DNA of 56,321 nt from Rothia nasimurium (GCF_004569295.1 NZ_SPQC01000016.1:1-56321); one strand, 5' to 3'. Shown: positions 11,758 through 22,002, counted from the stretch's first letter. The notes: generated by a model not told the origin, from the sequence alone. Numbers and translations: made by a program.

Positions 11758-12390
11758 TTAGGCCAGGCGTGAGTAGTATTCAACCACGAGCTGCTCTTCG
11801 CAGGTCACGGGGATTTCTTCACGCTTGGGTGCTCGCTCGAGCTTTGCGTGGAGCTTCTCGATCTCTACGTTCAGGTAGGCAGGGGTGTCGGGCAGGACAT
11901 CCTGGTGTGCGCCGGTGGCTGCAACCTGGAAGGGTGCCATCTTCTCTGACTTGGGGTGAACGTGGATGAGCTGGCCGGGCTTGACGCGGAAGGAAGGGCG
12001 GTCAACGCGAATACCGTCTACCATGATGTGGCGGTGTACGACGAGCTGACGTGCCTGTGCGATGGTGCGAGCGAAACCTGAGCGCAGGACGAGGGCGTCG
12101 AGACGGGTTTCGAGGATCTCGACCAGGTTCTTACCGGTCTGGCCTTCGATGCGCTTTGCTTCGAGGTAGGCGCGGCGCATCTGTGCTTCACGGATGTTGT
12201 ACTGTGCGCGCAGACGCTGCTTCTCGCGCAGCTGTACGGCGTAGTTTGAGTCAGCCTTCTTGCGGCTGCGGCCGTGCTGGCCGGGGCCGTAAGGACGACG
12301 CTCGAGGTACTTTTCTGCCTTGGGGGTCAGTGCGATGCCGAGGGCACGTGACTGACGCACGGTACGGCGGGTACGGTTGTGGTTTGCCAC
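11758..12390 (-). CDS. rpsD: 30S ribosomal protein S4
   Basis: A 210-residue S4, a primary 16S rRNA-binding protein. The N-terminus (RRTVRQSRALGIALTPKAEKYLERRPYGPG) lacks the four-cysteine zinc motif, so this is the C-minus form common in actinobacteria. The S4 RNA-binding domain (RLDALVLRSGFARTIAQARQLVVHRHI) follows. It stands alone, outside the alpha operon, as is usual in Micrococcaceae and their relatives. A long structured leader precedes it. Confidence 0.97.
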   Translation of the reverse strand: MANHNRTRRTVRQSRALGIALTPKAEKYLERRPYGPGQHGRSRKKADSNYAVQLREKQRLRAQYNIREAQMRRAYLEAKRIEGQTGKNLVEILETRLDALVLRSGFARTIAQARQLVVHRHIMVDGIRVDRPSFRVKPGQLIHVHPKSEKMAPFQVAATGAHQDVLPDTPAYLNVEIEKLHAKLERAPKREEIPVTCEEQLVVEYYSRLA

Positions 12391-12660
12391 AGTTCGTATT
12401 CCTTTTCTTTAGCGGTTGGCACGGCTCGTAACGCATATACGGTGGTGCGCTGAGCGTTTCCCACGGGTGTGGGTGTGCCATTGTTCTGGTGGTCTGGCCT
12501 CCGGTAGACCGCCCACGGTTTGGGCGGTGGAGAGTAGAGAGCAGCCGCACTCTCGTTACTACGAGCTACCCGGCGATCAGTTTCTGCCCCGTTATCGGGG
12601 CAGACGCTGCGTTTTGAGTAGTCTGCCAGTCGCAATTAAGTATATAGACCCGTTAGGTGC
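12391..12660 (-). promoter_or_regulatory. rpsD promoter and structured 5' leader
   Basis: On the minus strand a plausible promoter is TTAGCC, 17 nt, TATATA (about 12637-12665). The roughly 240-nt leader can fold into at least three strong hairpins: TCTGCCCCG/CGGGGCAGA (12583-12604), CTCGT/ACGAG (12552-12565) and CCGCCCA/TGGGCGG (about 12510-12528). None is followed by a T-run, so these are not simple terminators. S4 autoregulates through leader RNA in several phyla; that this is such a leader is inference. Confidence 0.5.
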
Positions 12661-12701
12661 CCTGGCTAACCCCGCAGAAGTCAAGAAGTTGTGACTTTAG
12701 A

Positions 12702-12739
12702 CAAAAGTGGGCTCCGGGTGCTTCCAGCACTCGGAGCCC
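12702..12739 (-). terminator. Intrinsic terminator of the secreted-protein gene
   Basis: GGGCTCCG and CGGAGCCC arms (12709-12716, 12732-12739) with an inner GTGCT/AGCAC extension, followed on the minus strand by ACTTTTGT. It lies about 30 nt after the stop at 12770. Confidence 0.8.
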
Positions 12740-12769
12740 AGTGAGCCCACTAGGGGGAGATTATCGGCG

Positions 12770-13282
12770 TTAGATACCGAAGCCGTAGTTGTCGTAGACG
12801 CTGCTGTTGTTGGCCGGGTTGGTGTCCTGAGCGCTGTTGGGGATGTAGTCGGTGGTGACAACAATCTTGTTGCGCTTGGAGTGGTTAAGATAGTGTCCGT
12901 GGGCCCAGTCAAGGCGAACCTGCTCACCGGGGCCAAGCTCACCGCGCAGGGTCACCATGAAGGTATGGGAGTTAACGCGAGCAATCTTCATCTTGGTTGA
13001 AGTGGGGGTGGTCAGAGTCAGGGAGGTGTGCTTGACGGGGGCACCGCTCATGTCTTCAACGGTAACGTAGAAGCGGGTTCCACCAGGCAGGTTGCCAGAG
13101 GCGGATCCGGAGTTGCCGATATAGAGCTGGCCGATAGTTGCCAGACCGGGCACCGGGGCGAAGGAGGTGGCGTTCGTGTAGACGTCAACGGAAGTGGGAG
13201 CGGGAGCTGCCTGTGCGGGAGCTGTGGCCAAACCGGTAGCTACAAGGGCGCCGAGAGCTGCGGCGGATAGGGTTTTCTTCAT
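12770..13282 (-). CDS. Secreted protein of unknown function (Sec signal peptide)
   Basis: A 170-residue protein with a clean Sec signal: KK, a hydrophobic core (LSAAALGALVATGLATA) and a likely signal peptidase site after AQA near residue 26. The mature part is beta-rich with VTVEDMSGAPVKHTSLTLTTPT and ends NNSSVYDNYGFGI; no cysteine or LPXTG sorting signal is seen. A DUF11-like or Ig-like fold is conceivable, but I do not recognise a family. It is flanked by its own terminator and an AT-rich promoter region. Confidence 0.85.
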   Translation of the reverse strand: MKKTLSAAALGALVATGLATAPAQAAPAPTSVDVYTNATSFAPVPGLATIGQLYIGNSGSASGNLPGGTRFYVTVEDMSGAPVKHTSLTLTTPTSTKMKIARVNSHTFMVTLRGELGPGEQVRLDWAHGHYLNHSKRNKIVVTTDYIPNSAQDTNPANNSSVYDNYGFGI

Positions 13283-13590
13283 AAGAAATCCAATCTAAAG
13301 GTGTGTGATTCAGAAATGAATTACCTGGATGATTTTTTCTTGCATTTCAAAATCTAGCAGGGATCCTTCGCTATTGCTGTTGAAATATTATCCATAAATA
13401 TGAGGACAAGACCAACCACCCTGGGGACAAGCGGGAAGTTTCACCTAGTCAAAGCCAAATATGATAACAGCCGTACTAGCACAAAAATCCTGCAAGTCCC
13501 CAGAGGGGCATCAAGGTTACATTTATCTCATTCTTAAGTTTACCGACTAGTAAATTTAAAACGGAAACTAAAAATTTTGGGTAAAAGAAA
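13283..13590. other. AT-rich intergenic region
   Basis: About 300 bp that is visibly richer in A/T than the neighbouring genes. It should hold the promoter of the secreted-protein gene on its left. I found no ORF, RNA gene or repeat here with confidence. Confidence 0.5.
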
Positions 13591-13659
13591 AGATCAGGTG
13601 TGCCATAACCTGATCTCAAGAATATAGAGAAGGGGTAGGTCCCTAAGAACCCTACCCCC
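13591..13659 (-). terminator. Tandem hairpin terminators after the Tat-signal protein gene
   Basis: Two hairpins lie after the stop at 13706: GGGGTAG/CTACCCC (about 13632-13659), then AGATCAGGT/ACCTGATCT (13591-13616), the latter followed on the minus strand by TTTTCTTTT. The second is a textbook intrinsic terminator. Confidence 0.8.
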
Positions 13660-13705
13660 TTGAGCTAGTTACCTAGCAGTAGCTCCTGAAAGCTAGCGGT
13701 AATCT

Positions 13706-14830
13706 TTACCAGATACCGTCATGGTAAGTGAATTCCTTACCCACTCCAGTATTGTAACCCTGAGTCAGACCACCCAGAGCACTGCCGAAGAATTCGCGGG
13801 CATTGCTGTAACGAGCGTTAAAACGGTCACCGTTCAGACCTGCGGTCGGCAGAGCCATAAAGTTACCAATCTCGTGGGACCAGACGTAGTCTTTACCGGA
13901 GTAGGTAACGGCCTTAACGTCACCACTGGCATCATGAGCCCAGCCAGAGAACTTGATGGTAGCACCGGCAAAGCGCTCGTTGCTGTTGTTCCAGATATCA
14001 ACGCGCTTGGTGTAGGCGGTCAGCAGGCAGGCCTCGTCAACAGAGGAGCCAACGGAGGCGCGGACCTCGTCGAAGCTGGGGGGCAGGAAGCCAATGGGGC
14101 GAACACCTAGAGAGGTGTAGATGCGGCCACCAGCATACCCGCCATTACGCCAGTGGGAGTTAATGAGAGAGGTCTGCGCTGCGGAGCTGGTAGCATCAGT
14201 CTTGGGCTTGATGACGAAAATCCACTTGAGGTGGTTACCCTCGGCAACACCGGTCTCTTCACCGAACTCGCCGGCGCCCAGGTTGTTGTAACGACCATCA
14301 GCGGAGTAGATAGTGACGTAAGAGGAACCATGGGAGACGTCACGCTGATTGATAGCATTGGGGTCATCCACGTTCATCGGAGTGGGGGTAGCACTCGGCT
14401 CGCCAGTACGAGTATTCCAACGACCGTTTGCGGAGGTCCTGGTAGGAATCTGGAGGCCGCGAACAACAGTTCCGCCCAAGGTCCGGTTAATAGCTTCAGA
14501 GGTGTCAACATTACGCTGAGCAAACTCGAAGCCGAAGGGTAGATCGGAAACATCTAGAGCGCCACCGTTAGTGGTCTGAATCTTAAGGTTAGAAAGGCTT
14601 AGCGCACCATTGACGTGCACTTCGGCGGTGTACCAAAGGCGGATGGTGGTATTGGTCAGGCTGGGCAGGTAGGCCAGGCGAATCTGGAATACCGTATCGA
14701 CCTGAGCATCAATGTCGTCAGGGCAGGTCGGTGAAGCTGCATACGCAGGAATGGCAGCAGCTGCCACAACAGCAGGTGCTGCCCAAGCGGCACCCTTTGC
14801 TAGGGTGCGTCGGGAAAAATCGTGAGTCAT
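13706..14830 (-). CDS. Exported protein with Tat-type signal, unknown function
   Basis: A 374-residue protein with a twin-arginine leader: SRRTLAKGAAW, a hydrophobic AAPAVVAAAAIPAYA and a probable cleavage after AYA near residue 31. The mature domain has two cysteines, near its start (PTC) and in EACLLTAY, and many Asn/Thr/Ser residues, as in surface beta-sandwich proteins. There is no LPXTG motif or C-terminal anchor (ends YHDGIW). RRTLAKGAAW leaders are frequent on actinobacterial surface proteins. No enzyme motif seen. It follows the other secreted gene's direction but has its own terminators. Confidence 0.85.
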   Translation of the reverse strand: MTHDFSRRTLAKGAAWAAPAVVAAAAIPAYAASPTCPDDIDAQVDTVFQIRLAYLPSLTNTTIRLWYTAEVHVNGALSLSNLKIQTTNGGALDVSDLPFGFEFAQRNVDTSEAINRTLGGTVVRGLQIPTRTSANGRWNTRTGEPSATPTPMNVDDPNAINQRDVSHGSSYVTIYSADGRYNNLGAGEFGEETGVAEGNHLKWIFVIKPKTDATSSAAQTSLINSHWRNGGYAGGRIYTSLGVRPIGFLPPSFDEVRASVGSSVDEACLLTAYTKRVDIWNNSNERFAGATIKFSGWAHDASGDVKAVTYSGKDYVWSHEIGNFMALPTAGLNGDRFNARYSNAREFFGSALGGLTQGYNTGVGKEFTYHDGIW

Positions 14831-15040
14831 GTGTAACTTTTCCTTAAAGTATTTAGGGAGAAATAAGATGTGTAAATACTACAAAGGTTTAGAATCTGAG
14901 GAAACAAAAATTCTCTCACGGCTACATCTAAACGAACTCTATTTTATACCCGTAAGCTAGGAAAAGCAGAATTAGTTGCCCAAGTTTCATGTGATGTTAA
15001 CGATAGGGTACATGATTTCCTCCCTCTCTGCAGATTTTCA

Positions 15041-16438
15041 CTAGGCGAGTTTTCGTAGACGGGCTATCTTTTTCAGGCGCTCCCCTAGTTGTCCCTCAGC
15101 CCCAAAGGTCGTAGGAGTGTAATAGGCTTTACCTACAAGAGCATCGGGGGCGTACTGCTGGCGAGCCACCCCATTCTTTTGGTCGTGCGGGTAGATATAT
15201 CCCTTACCGTGCTCTAGCACAGCAGCCCCCGGGTAGTGGCCATCGCGCAGGTGTAGCGGAACCGGGCCAGCCAAGCCAGCGCGGACGTCCGCCAATGCTC
15301 CGTCGATAGCCCGGTACACAGCGTTGGACTTAGGGGCAGAAGCCAAATGAATTGTCGCCTGCGCCAAATTCAAACGAGCCTCGGGTAGCCCCACCAGCTG
15401 AACAGCCTGGGCAGCATTCACCGCAGCAGTCAGGGCCGTGGGGTCAGCCATGCCGATATCCTCACTGGCATGAACAATCAGACGGCGAGCAATAAACCGA
15501 GGGTCCTCCCCCGCCTCAATCATGCGCGCCAGATAGTGCAGGGCGGCATCCACGTCTGAGCCGCGAATCGACTTAATAAAGGCACTGGTGACGTCGTAGT
15601 GCTGATCCCCCTGCTTGTCATAACGAACCACTGACCGGTTGACCGCCAAACTCGCGTGCTCAGCCGTCACCGGCAGGGGCTGGTTGACCGAATACTCGAC
15701 CCCGGCGTCCGCCGCCTCACCAAAGGCCACCGCGGCAGCCGCCTCTAAAGAAGTCAGGGCCTTACGGGCGTCCCCGTTGGCCATCTTGACCAGGTGCTCG
15801 GCGGCCTCATCATCGAGGTCAACCACACCGGCAAAACCACGGGGGTCTATGACCGCGCGCTGGAGCAGCTCAGCTATATCAGTGTCGGTCAGCCCCTGCA
15901 GAGTCAACAGAATAGAGCGCGACAGCAGGGGCGAAATAACCGAAAACGAGGGATTCTCGGTAGTTGCTGCCACCAGAACCACCCAACGGTTTTCTACCCC
16001 CGGCAGCAGGGCATCCTGCTGGGCCTTCGTAAAACGATGAATCTCGTCCAGAAAAAGCACAGTGGTGAGCCCGCGAAAATCACGGTCCTCAAGGGCCTGG
16101 TCCATAACGGCGCGCACGTCCTTCACCCCAGCCGTAATAGCAGAGAGCTCCACAAACTTACGCCCTGCTCCCCCGGCAATCACATTCGCCAGAGTGGTCT
16201 TGCCCGTCCCGGGAGGGCCCCACAGAATCACCGAACTAGGACCTGCCGGCCCACCGCCCTCACCCGCCAGCACCCGTAAGGGCGAGCCCGGACCCAGCAA
16301 ATGCTTCTGGCCCACCATCTCATCGAGATTTCGGGGACGCATACGCACCGCCAGCGGAGCCCGCTCCCGCCTGCGCGCTACCTGCTCACTATCAGTGTCG
16401 GGCTGAGAATCGTCAAAATAGAAGAGGGAGGGTTCCAC
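15041..16438 (-). CDS. rarA: Replication-associated recombination protein A (AAA+ ATPase)
   Basis: A 465-residue RarA/MgsA/WRNIP1-type AAA+ clamp-loader-like ATPase acting at stalled forks. Walker [10 protein letters not shown] is near residue 75, Walker [10 protein letters not shown] near 125, then the sensor region AATTENPSF and the C-terminal tetramerisation domain with [22 protein letters not shown]. Length is normal for actinobacteria. It ends close to the 210-bp spacer before the Tat protein gene, in which I saw nothing else. Confidence 0.96.
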   Translation of the reverse strand: MEPSLFYFDDSQPDTDSEQVARRRERAPLAVRMRPRNLDEMVGQKHLLGPGSPLRVLAGEGGGPAGPSSVILWGPPGTGKTTLANVIAGGAGRKFVELSAITAGVKDVRAVMDQALEDRDFRGLTTVLFLDEIHRFTKAQQDALLPGVENRWVVLVAATTENPSFSVISPLLSRSILLTLQGLTDTDIAELLQRAVIDPRGFAGVVDLDDEAAEHLVKMANGDARKALTSLEAAAAVAFGEAADAGVEYSVNQPLPVTAEHASLAVNRSVVRYDKQGDQHYDVTSAFIKSIRGSDVDAALHYLARMIEAGEDPRFIARRLIVHASEDIGMADPTALTAAVNAAQAVQLVGLPEARLNLAQATIHLASAPKSNAVYRAIDGALADVRAGLAGPVPLHLRDGHYPGAAVLEHGKGYIYPHDQKNGVARQQYAPDALVGKAYYTPTTFGAEGQLGERLKKIARLRKLA

Positions 16439-16450
16439 GGTGAACTTACC

Positions 16451-16885
16451 TTAGAGAGAATCGGTATCGAGAATCAGGGTAACGGGGCCGTCGTTGGTCA
16501 GGCTCACCTGCATATCGGCGCCGAATCTGCCGGTCTCAACGGTTACCCCCAGGGCGCGCAGGGCCTGAACATAGTCATCAAAGAGGGGCTCGCTCACGGG
16601 GCCGGGCGCTGCCGCAGACCAGGACGGACGCCGCCCCTTCTTCGCGTCCCCGTAGAGGGTAAACTGGCTCACTGCCAGCACCGGGGCACCCTCATCAAGC
16701 ACAGACCGCTCCCCCGCCAAAAGCCGCAGGTTGGCGGTCTTTTCTGCGAGCTTGGCAACCTGGGCGGGGCCGTCCGTATGCGTAATACCCACCAGAACCA
16801 GCAGGCCGGGTCGGTCGATTGCGCCCACCGTTTCGGCGTCGACGGTGACGGCTGCTGAGGTAACCCGTTGAAGAACTGCGCGCAT
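16451..16885 (-). CDS. dtd: D-aminoacyl-tRNA deacylase
   Basis: A 144-residue DTD, which removes D-amino acids (and glycine from tRNA-Ala) from mischarged tRNAs. The cross-subunit motifs [10 protein letters not shown] with GRRPS, and NDGPVT near residue 131 (the GP motif that excludes L-aminoacyl-tRNA), are both present. Start ATG at 16885 is unambiguous. It probably continues into rarA 12 nt downstream. Confidence 0.96.
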   Translation of the reverse strand: MRAVLQRVTSAAVTVDAETVGAIDRPGLLVLVGITHTDGPAQVAKLAEKTANLRLLAGERSVLDEGAPVLAVSQFTLYGDAKKGRRPSWSAAAPGPVSEPLFDDYVQALRALGVTVETGRFGADMQVSLTNDGPVTLILDTDSL

Positions 16886-16952
16886 GGGTGCTCCTATGTG
16901 TGGAGGGTGGCTGACGGTTCTAGCCTATCAACTGCCCTAGAAAAGACCAGAA

Positions 16953-17010
16953 AAACCAGAAATACCCACCTAGTTCGTGGGTATTTCTGGTTTAGATGGT
17001 ACCTACTAGG
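16953..17010. terminator. Terminator hairpin after aspS, related to the nusB palindrome
   Basis: Arms 16953-16969 and 16977-16993 are perfect 17-bp complements (AAACCAGAAATACCCAC and its reverse complement) with a 7-nt loop, 27 nt beyond the aspS stop. The sequence continues as AGATGGTACCTA, matching the outer arm of the nusB element with few differences. Confidence 0.8.
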
Positions 17011-17019
17011 AAGGGGCGG

Positions 17020-18792
17020 TTACTTCTCGCCGTCCTTCTTAGGCTTGAAGTCAACGCCGGCTTCCTTACGCTGCTGGGCAGTGATAGGTGCAGGTGCTGC
17101 GGTCAGCGGGTCGTAGCCGCCACCGGTCTTGGGGAAGGCAATGACGTCGCGGATAGAGTCGGTGCCACCAATCAGCTGCAGCACGCGGTCCCAGCCGAAA
17201 GCGATACCGCCCATGGGGGGAGCACCGAAGCTGAAAGCCTCCAGCAGGAAGCCGAACTTCTCTTGAGCCTCTTCCTCGGTAATACCCATGACCTTGAAGA
17301 CACGCTCCTGCACGTCACGCTGGTGGATACGGATTGAACCGCCACCGATTTCGTTACCGTTGCAGACAATATCGTAGGCGTAGGACAGGGCCTCGCCGGG
17401 GTTCTCGTCGAAGGAGTCCAGGTATTCGGGCTTGGGTGAGGTGAAGGCGTGGTGCACAGCGGTCCAGGCTGAGTGGCCCAGGGCGACGTCGCCGGACGTG
17501 GTTGCGTCAGCTGCTGACTCGAACATGGGGGCATCCACGACCCAGACGAAGGACCAGTCACCGTCCTTAATCAGGCCGGTTCGGTGGCCAATCTCAACGC
17601 GGGCTGCACCCAGCAGGGCGCGGGAGGCCTTGGCCTCACCGGCTGCGAAGAAGATGCAGTCGCCGGGCTTGGCGCCGGTAGCCTCAGCCAGGCCCTCGCG
17701 CTCAGCATCGGTGATGTTCTTGGCTACGGGGCCGGTCAGCTCGCCGTCCTCCTGAATCAGCACGTAGGCAAGACCCTTAGCACCGCGCTGCTTGGCCCAT
17801 TCCTGCCAGGCATCCAGGGTGCGGCGGGCCTGGGAGGCGCCACCGGGCATCACAACGGCACCCACGTAGGGGGCCTTGAAGACGCGGAAGGTGGTGTCCT
17901 TGAAGTAGTCGGTCAGCTCGGTGAGCTCCAGGCCGAAGCGCAAGTCGGGCTTGTCCGACCCGTACTTCTCCATGGCGTCCTTGTAGGTAATACGCTCGAT
18001 GGGGCGGGGTACCTTAACGTCAATCAGGTTCCAGACGGCCTCAACGATGCGCTCGCCCAGGTCGATGATGTCTTCCTGGTCAACGAAGGAAGCTTCGATA
18101 TCCAGCTGGGTGAATTCGGGCTGACGGTCGGCGCGGAAGTCCTCGTCGCGGTAGCAGCGGGCAATCTGGTAGTACTTCTCGATACCGCCCACCTGCAGCA
18201 GCTGCTTGAAGAGCTGGGGTGACTGCGGCAGGGCGTACCAGGAGCCGGGTGCCAGGCGTGCAGGCACTAGGAAGTCGCGGGCGCCTTCGGGGGTGGAGCG
18301 GGTCAGAGTGGGGGTCTCGACCTCGGTGAAGTTCTGGCCGTGCAGAACCTCGCGGGCGGCACGGTTCGCTTCTGAGCGCAGACGCATCAGGCGGGCAGGC
18401 TCGGGGCGGCGCAGGTCGAGGTAGCGGTACTTGAGGCGGGCTTCTTCGCCCACTTCGACGTGCTCATCAATCTGGAAGGGCAGGGGGGCTGAGGTGTTGA
18501 GAACCTCGGTCTCCTTGACCATAACCTCAATTTCACCGGTGGTGAGGTTGGGGTTTTCGTTGCCCTCGGGGCGGCGGGTTACTTCACCCACGACCTTGAG
18601 GACGTACTCGTTGCGCAGGTGCTCGAAGTCGGCTTCGTTGTGGAAGACAACCTGGGTGACGCCTTCGCGGTCACGCAGGTCAACGAAGGCCACGCCACCG
18701 TGGTCGCGGCGGCGGGCTACCCAGCCAGAGAGGGTAACGGTTTCTCCGATGTTCTCGGCGGTTAGCTCGCCGAGGGTGTGAGTGCGTAGCAC
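17020..18792 (-). CDS. aspS: Aspartate--tRNA ligase
   Basis: A 590-residue bacterial-type AspRS: OB-fold anticodon domain ([19 protein letters not shown]), class II motif 1 ([15 protein letters not shown]), motif 2 ([12 protein letters not shown]), the GAD insertion, and motif 3 ([12 protein letters not shown]). The start is the GTG at 18790-18792, preceded by GAAAGGAA; the longer ATG reading adds 30 residues without homology. Whether it is discriminating or also charges tRNA-Asn cannot be told from this window. Confidence 0.95.
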   Translation of the reverse strand: MLRTHTLGELTAENIGETVTLSGWVARRRDHGGVAFVDLRDREGVTQVVFHNEADFEHLRNEYVLKVVGEVTRRPEGNENPNLTTGEIEVMVKETEVLNTSAPLPFQIDEHVEVGEEARLKYRYLDLRRPEPARLMRLRSEANRAAREVLHGQNFTEVETPTLTRSTPEGARDFLVPARLAPGSWYALPQSPQLFKQLLQVGGIEKYYQIARCYRDEDFRADRQPEFTQLDIEASFVDQEDIIDLGERIVEAVWNLIDVKVPRPIERITYKDAMEKYGSDKPDLRFGLELTELTDYFKDTTFRVFKAPYVGAVVMPGGASQARRTLDAWQEWAKQRGAKGLAYVLIQEDGELTGPVAKNITDAEREGLAEATGAKPGDCIFFAAGEAKASRALLGAARVEIGHRTGLIKDGDWSFVWVVDAPMFESAADATTSGDVALGHSAWTAVHHAFTSPKPEYLDSFDENPGEALSYAYDIVCNGNEIGGGSIRIHQRDVQERVFKVMGITEEEAQEKFGFLLEAFSFGAPPMGGIAFGWDRVLQLIGGTDSIRDVIAFPKTGGGYDPLTAAPAPITAQQRKEAGVDFKPKKDGEK

Positions 18793-18900
18793 TGAGTTCC
18801 TTTCGATGGGGCACGGTACCGGGTGGCACTGTCTAAAGTTCAGTTTGCTCCCGATTTTACCGTGTTGTGGTGCGCCTGGCACCGGTTGGACGGGTGTGAA

Positions 18901-20253
18901 TTAGGCGGTAGGGAGCACGCGCACGTGCAGGTCGTCGGCGGGCGGGGTCCAGGTGCCGGGGTCTGCAGCTACCTGCTCACCACTGCGGATGTCTTTCACC
19001 TCGTGGGTGTGTTCGCCATTCTCCCCCGCTGAGGTGAACCAGACGAAGGGGATGCCACGCTTCTCGGCGTACTTAATCTGCTTACCGAACTTGGCGGCGG
19101 TGGCTGAGACCTCGCAGGCGATACCGCGGGCGCGCAGGGCGTCGGCGACGTCCTGCGCACCTGACCACATATCGTCGTTGGTGAGGGCAATCAGGACGGC
19201 TGTGGGCACCTTGCGGGTTGCTTCGGCAAAGCCCTGGGACAGGATGCGGGCCACCAGGCGGGTCACGCCGATGGACAGGCCCACACCGGGGTAGGTCTTC
19301 TTGCCGTTTGAGGCCAGGGACTCGTAGCGGCCGCCGGAGCAGATAGAGCCCAGCTGTTCGTGGCCTACCAGCACGGTTTCGTAGACGGTGCCGGTGTAGT
19401 AGTCCAGACCGCGGGCGATGGAAAGGTCAGATACTACTTTGCCGGGGGCGCGCTTAGCTGCCTCACCGATAACCTCGGTCAGTTCAGCTAGGCCCTCTTC
19501 AAGTAGGTCGTGGGTGACGCCCAGCGCGCGCACCTGATCAGCAAAGGAGGTATCTTCAGCGCGGATGCTGGCAAGCTTGAGGGCGGCAGCGGCCTGCTCG
19601 TCGGTGGCCCCTACTTCGTCCTTAAGAAGCTGGGCGACGGCGTCCGCACCGATCTTTTCAAGCTTATCGATATTGCGCAGTACACCCGCGGTATCGGTCA
19701 GGCCCAGCCCCAGGTAGAAGCCCTCGGAGAGCTTGCGGTTGTTGACGCGCAGCTTGAAGTCGGGAATCGGTAGCTTGGAGAGCGCATCGACGATAACCAG
19801 GGCCAGTTCCACGTCGTAGCGGAAGGGCAGGGCATCGTCACCAACGACGTCCACGTCGGCCTGGGTGAACTCGCGGGCACGCCCCTCCTGGGGGCGCTCA
19901 CCGCGCCAGACCTTCTGAATCTGGTAGCGCATGAAGGGGAAGGAAAGGTAGCCGGCGTTCTCTACCACGTAGCGGGCAAAGGGCACGGTCAGGTCAAAGT
20001 GCAGGGCCAGCTTTTCCTTCTTACCGCCCCGGGCTTCGTCCGCATCATCAAGCAAACGGGAGACCGCGTAGACCTCTTTATCGATATCACCCTTGCGCAG
20101 CAGCTGCTCGATGGTCTCTACCGAACGGGTCTCAATCGACGAAAAACCGTGAAGTTCAAAGGTCTCTCGCAAAGTATCGAGAACAAAATTCTCTACCAGG
20201 CGTTCCTCGGGCAGGTGCTCCGGAAAACCAGAAAGCGATTGTTTGCGAGCCAT
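18901..20253 (-). CDS. hisS: Histidine--tRNA ligase
   Basis: A 450-residue HisRS. Class II motif 2 lies in RYQIQKVWRGERPQEGRAREFTQ, the His-specific HisA motif is ARGLDYYTGTVYE, and motif 3 is PGVGLSIGVTRLVARIL. I chose the ATG at 20251-20253 (MARKQSLSGFPE); the longer reading extends 83 codons into non-coding DNA. It sits in a hisS-aspS order, 108 nt upstream of aspS. Confidence 0.95.
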   Translation of the reverse strand: MARKQSLSGFPEHLPEERLVENFVLDTLRETFELHGFSSIETRSVETIEQLLRKGDIDKEVYAVSRLLDDADEARGGKKEKLALHFDLTVPFARYVVENAGYLSFPFMRYQIQKVWRGERPQEGRAREFTQADVDVVGDDALPFRYDVELALVIVDALSKLPIPDFKLRVNNRKLSEGFYLGLGLTDTAGVLRNIDKLEKIGADAVAQLLKDEVGATDEQAAAALKLASIRAEDTSFADQVRALGVTHDLLEEGLAELTEVIGEAAKRAPGKVVSDLSIARGLDYYTGTVYETVLVGHEQLGSICSGGRYESLASNGKKTYPGVGLSIGVTRLVARILSQGFAEATRKVPTAVLIALTNDDMWSGAQDVADALRARGIACEVSATAAKFGKQIKYAEKRGIPFVWFTSAGENGEHTHEVKDIRSGEQVAADPGTWTPPADDLHVRVLPTA

Positions 20254-20553
20254 GTGCTCCCCTTTTATCGGTTGAAAACGGTCGAAGTAGGTAACGTGCC
20301 CTCGGGAAACAAGCAGTCTCGCAGCAGAGCACAGTCCCTTTAATACTAGACCGAAGGCGCACCTGCCGGGTAATTGCACCTGCTTTTGCCCTAAACACGC
20401 TATGCTGGTAACTGCGCCACCTGCGCCCGATAGATTATTGCCGCCTCTTCGCGAAGCAGCAACCAGCCCTATCGATACGGCCCGGTCTGGTGCACTTTTC
20501 ATTACTTAAACGGGGGTTACTCCCCAACTACTGATGCGAAAAGAGTTATAGCG
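20254..20553. other. Divergent intergenic region between hisS and the DUF349 gene
   Basis: A 300-bp spacer that must carry divergent promoters. I could not identify -35/-10 pairs with confidence, and no T-box-like or RNA gene was recognised for hisS. Confidence 0.4.
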
Positions 20554-21843
20554 GTGACTACCCAATCCGACGACACCACCCTCAACGTAGACCTCGACAA
20601 GGCCCGTAAGTTCGGCCGCGTGGACGAGGACGGCCACGTTTTCGTTATCGTTGACGGTGAAGAATACGCAGTAGGCCAGGTACCCGGCGCATCTACCGAC
20701 GAAGCCCTCGGCTACTTCGCCCGCAAGTTTGAGAACTTTGAAGCCCAGGTTGCCCTGCTCGAAGAGCGTGTAGAGCGCAAGGCCAAGGCCGCTGACCTGC
20801 AGAAGGCAGCTGCCCACCTGGGCCAGCAGGTTGCTGTGCGCAACATGGTGGGCGACTACGCCGCCCTGCAGGAACGCCTAGTTGCCCTGGTTGGCAAGAT
20901 CAATGAGCGTGAGGAAGCAGAGAAGACCGAGAGTGCCGAAGCTCGCCAGGCAGCCCTCGAAGCCCGCGAAGCTATCGTTTCTGAGGCTGAGGCTATCGTG
21001 GCTAAGGACGACTCCGCTATTCACTGGAAGAACTCCCACGCCCGCATGAATGAGCTCTTCGAAGAGTGGAAGAAGACCCAGAAGGAACACCATCTAGCCA
21101 AGAGCATCGAGGACGAGCTGTGGAAGCGTTTCCGCGCTGCCCGCACCAGCTTTGACCGCCGCCGCCGTGCCCACTTCTCCCAGCTCGATGAGGCTAACGC
21201 CAAGGCTAAGCGCGTGAAGGAAGCGCTCATCGCTGAGGCCGAGGCTCTGCAGACCTCCACCGACTGGGCAGCAACCGCCGCTAAGTACCGCGATCTGATG
21301 GACCAGTGGAAGGCAGCCCCCCGTGGCACCCGCAAGGAAGATGACGCCCTGTGGGCCCGCTTCCGTGCAGCCCAGGACGTCTTCTTCGACGCCCGCACCG
21401 CTGTGAACGCTGAGCTGGATAAGGAATTTGAGGCTAACCTACAGGCTAAGGAAGCCCTGCTGGAAGAGGCCCGCGGCATTCTGCCCGTCACCGATATCGC
21501 TGTGGCTAAGAAGGCCCTTGAGGGCATTCTGGACCGCTGGGAAGCTATCGGACGCGTGCCCCGCAACTCGGTGCGCCGCGTTGAGCAAGAGCTGCGTAAG
21601 GTTCAGGACGAAATCCACCGCGCCGAGAACGCCAAGTGGCAGAGGACCGACCCCGCTAAGCAGGCTCGCGCTAACTCCATGCTGACCCAGCTGGAGGACG
21701 CTATCGCCGGTCTTGAAGCCGACCTGGCCAAGGCTGAGGCCAGCGGCAACGACCAGAAGATCAAGAAGGCCCAGGAAGCTCTGGACGCCCGCAAGCAGTG
21801 GCTTGAGACCCTCAAGGCTTCTTCTGCTGAGTTTGGCGCCTAA
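20554..21843 (+). CDS. DUF349 coiled-coil protein
   Basis: A 429-residue, strongly charged, almost entirely helical protein. It contains several DUF349 repeats with spaced tryptophans (DQWKAAPRG, LDRWEAIGRVPRN, LFEEWKKTQKEHH), followed by a coiled coil (LEDAIAGLEADLAKAEASG). It starts at GTG 20554. DUF349 proteins commonly neighbour relA in actinobacteria, as here. Molecular function unknown; no membrane segment or catalytic motif. Confidence 0.9.
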   Translation: MTTQSDDTTLNVDLDKARKFGRVDEDGHVFVIVDGEEYAVGQVPGASTDEALGYFARKFENFEAQVALLEERVERKAKAADLQKAAAHLGQQVAVRNMVGDYAALQERLVALVGKINEREEAEKTESAEARQAALEAREAIVSEAEAIVAKDDSAIHWKNSHARMNELFEEWKKTQKEHHLAKSIEDELWKRFRAARTSFDRRRRAHFSQLDEANAKAKRVKEALIAEAEALQTSTDWAATAAKYRDLMDQWKAAPRGTRKEDDALWARFRAAQDVFFDARTAVNAELDKEFEANLQAKEALLEEARGILPVTDIAVAKKALEGILDRWEAIGRVPRNSVRRVEQELRKVQDEIHRAENAKWQRTDPAKQARANSMLTQLEDAIAGLEADLAKAEASGNDQKIKKAQEALDARKQWLETLKASSAEFGA

Positions 21844-21879
21844 ACCCCAGCTTAAACTGTGACGTCTTTGTGACGCAGA

Positions 21880-21915
21880 ATCCCCCGTCTACCGGCCGGT
21901 AGGCGGGGGATTTTT
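21880..21915 (+). terminator. Intrinsic terminator of the DUF349 gene
   Basis: A near-perfect 16-bp stem (ATCCCCCGTCTACCGG / CCGGTAGGCGGGGGAT, 21880-21911) followed by TTTTT, about 40 nt after the stop. Confidence 0.9.
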
Positions 21916-22002
21916 GTGGATAAGATATCTCGGGTAGGAAAGTTATCCACAGCCTGACAACTTTTTATCGTGCACCCTGCGTTGATGTGCTAAAACTTAG
22001 GC

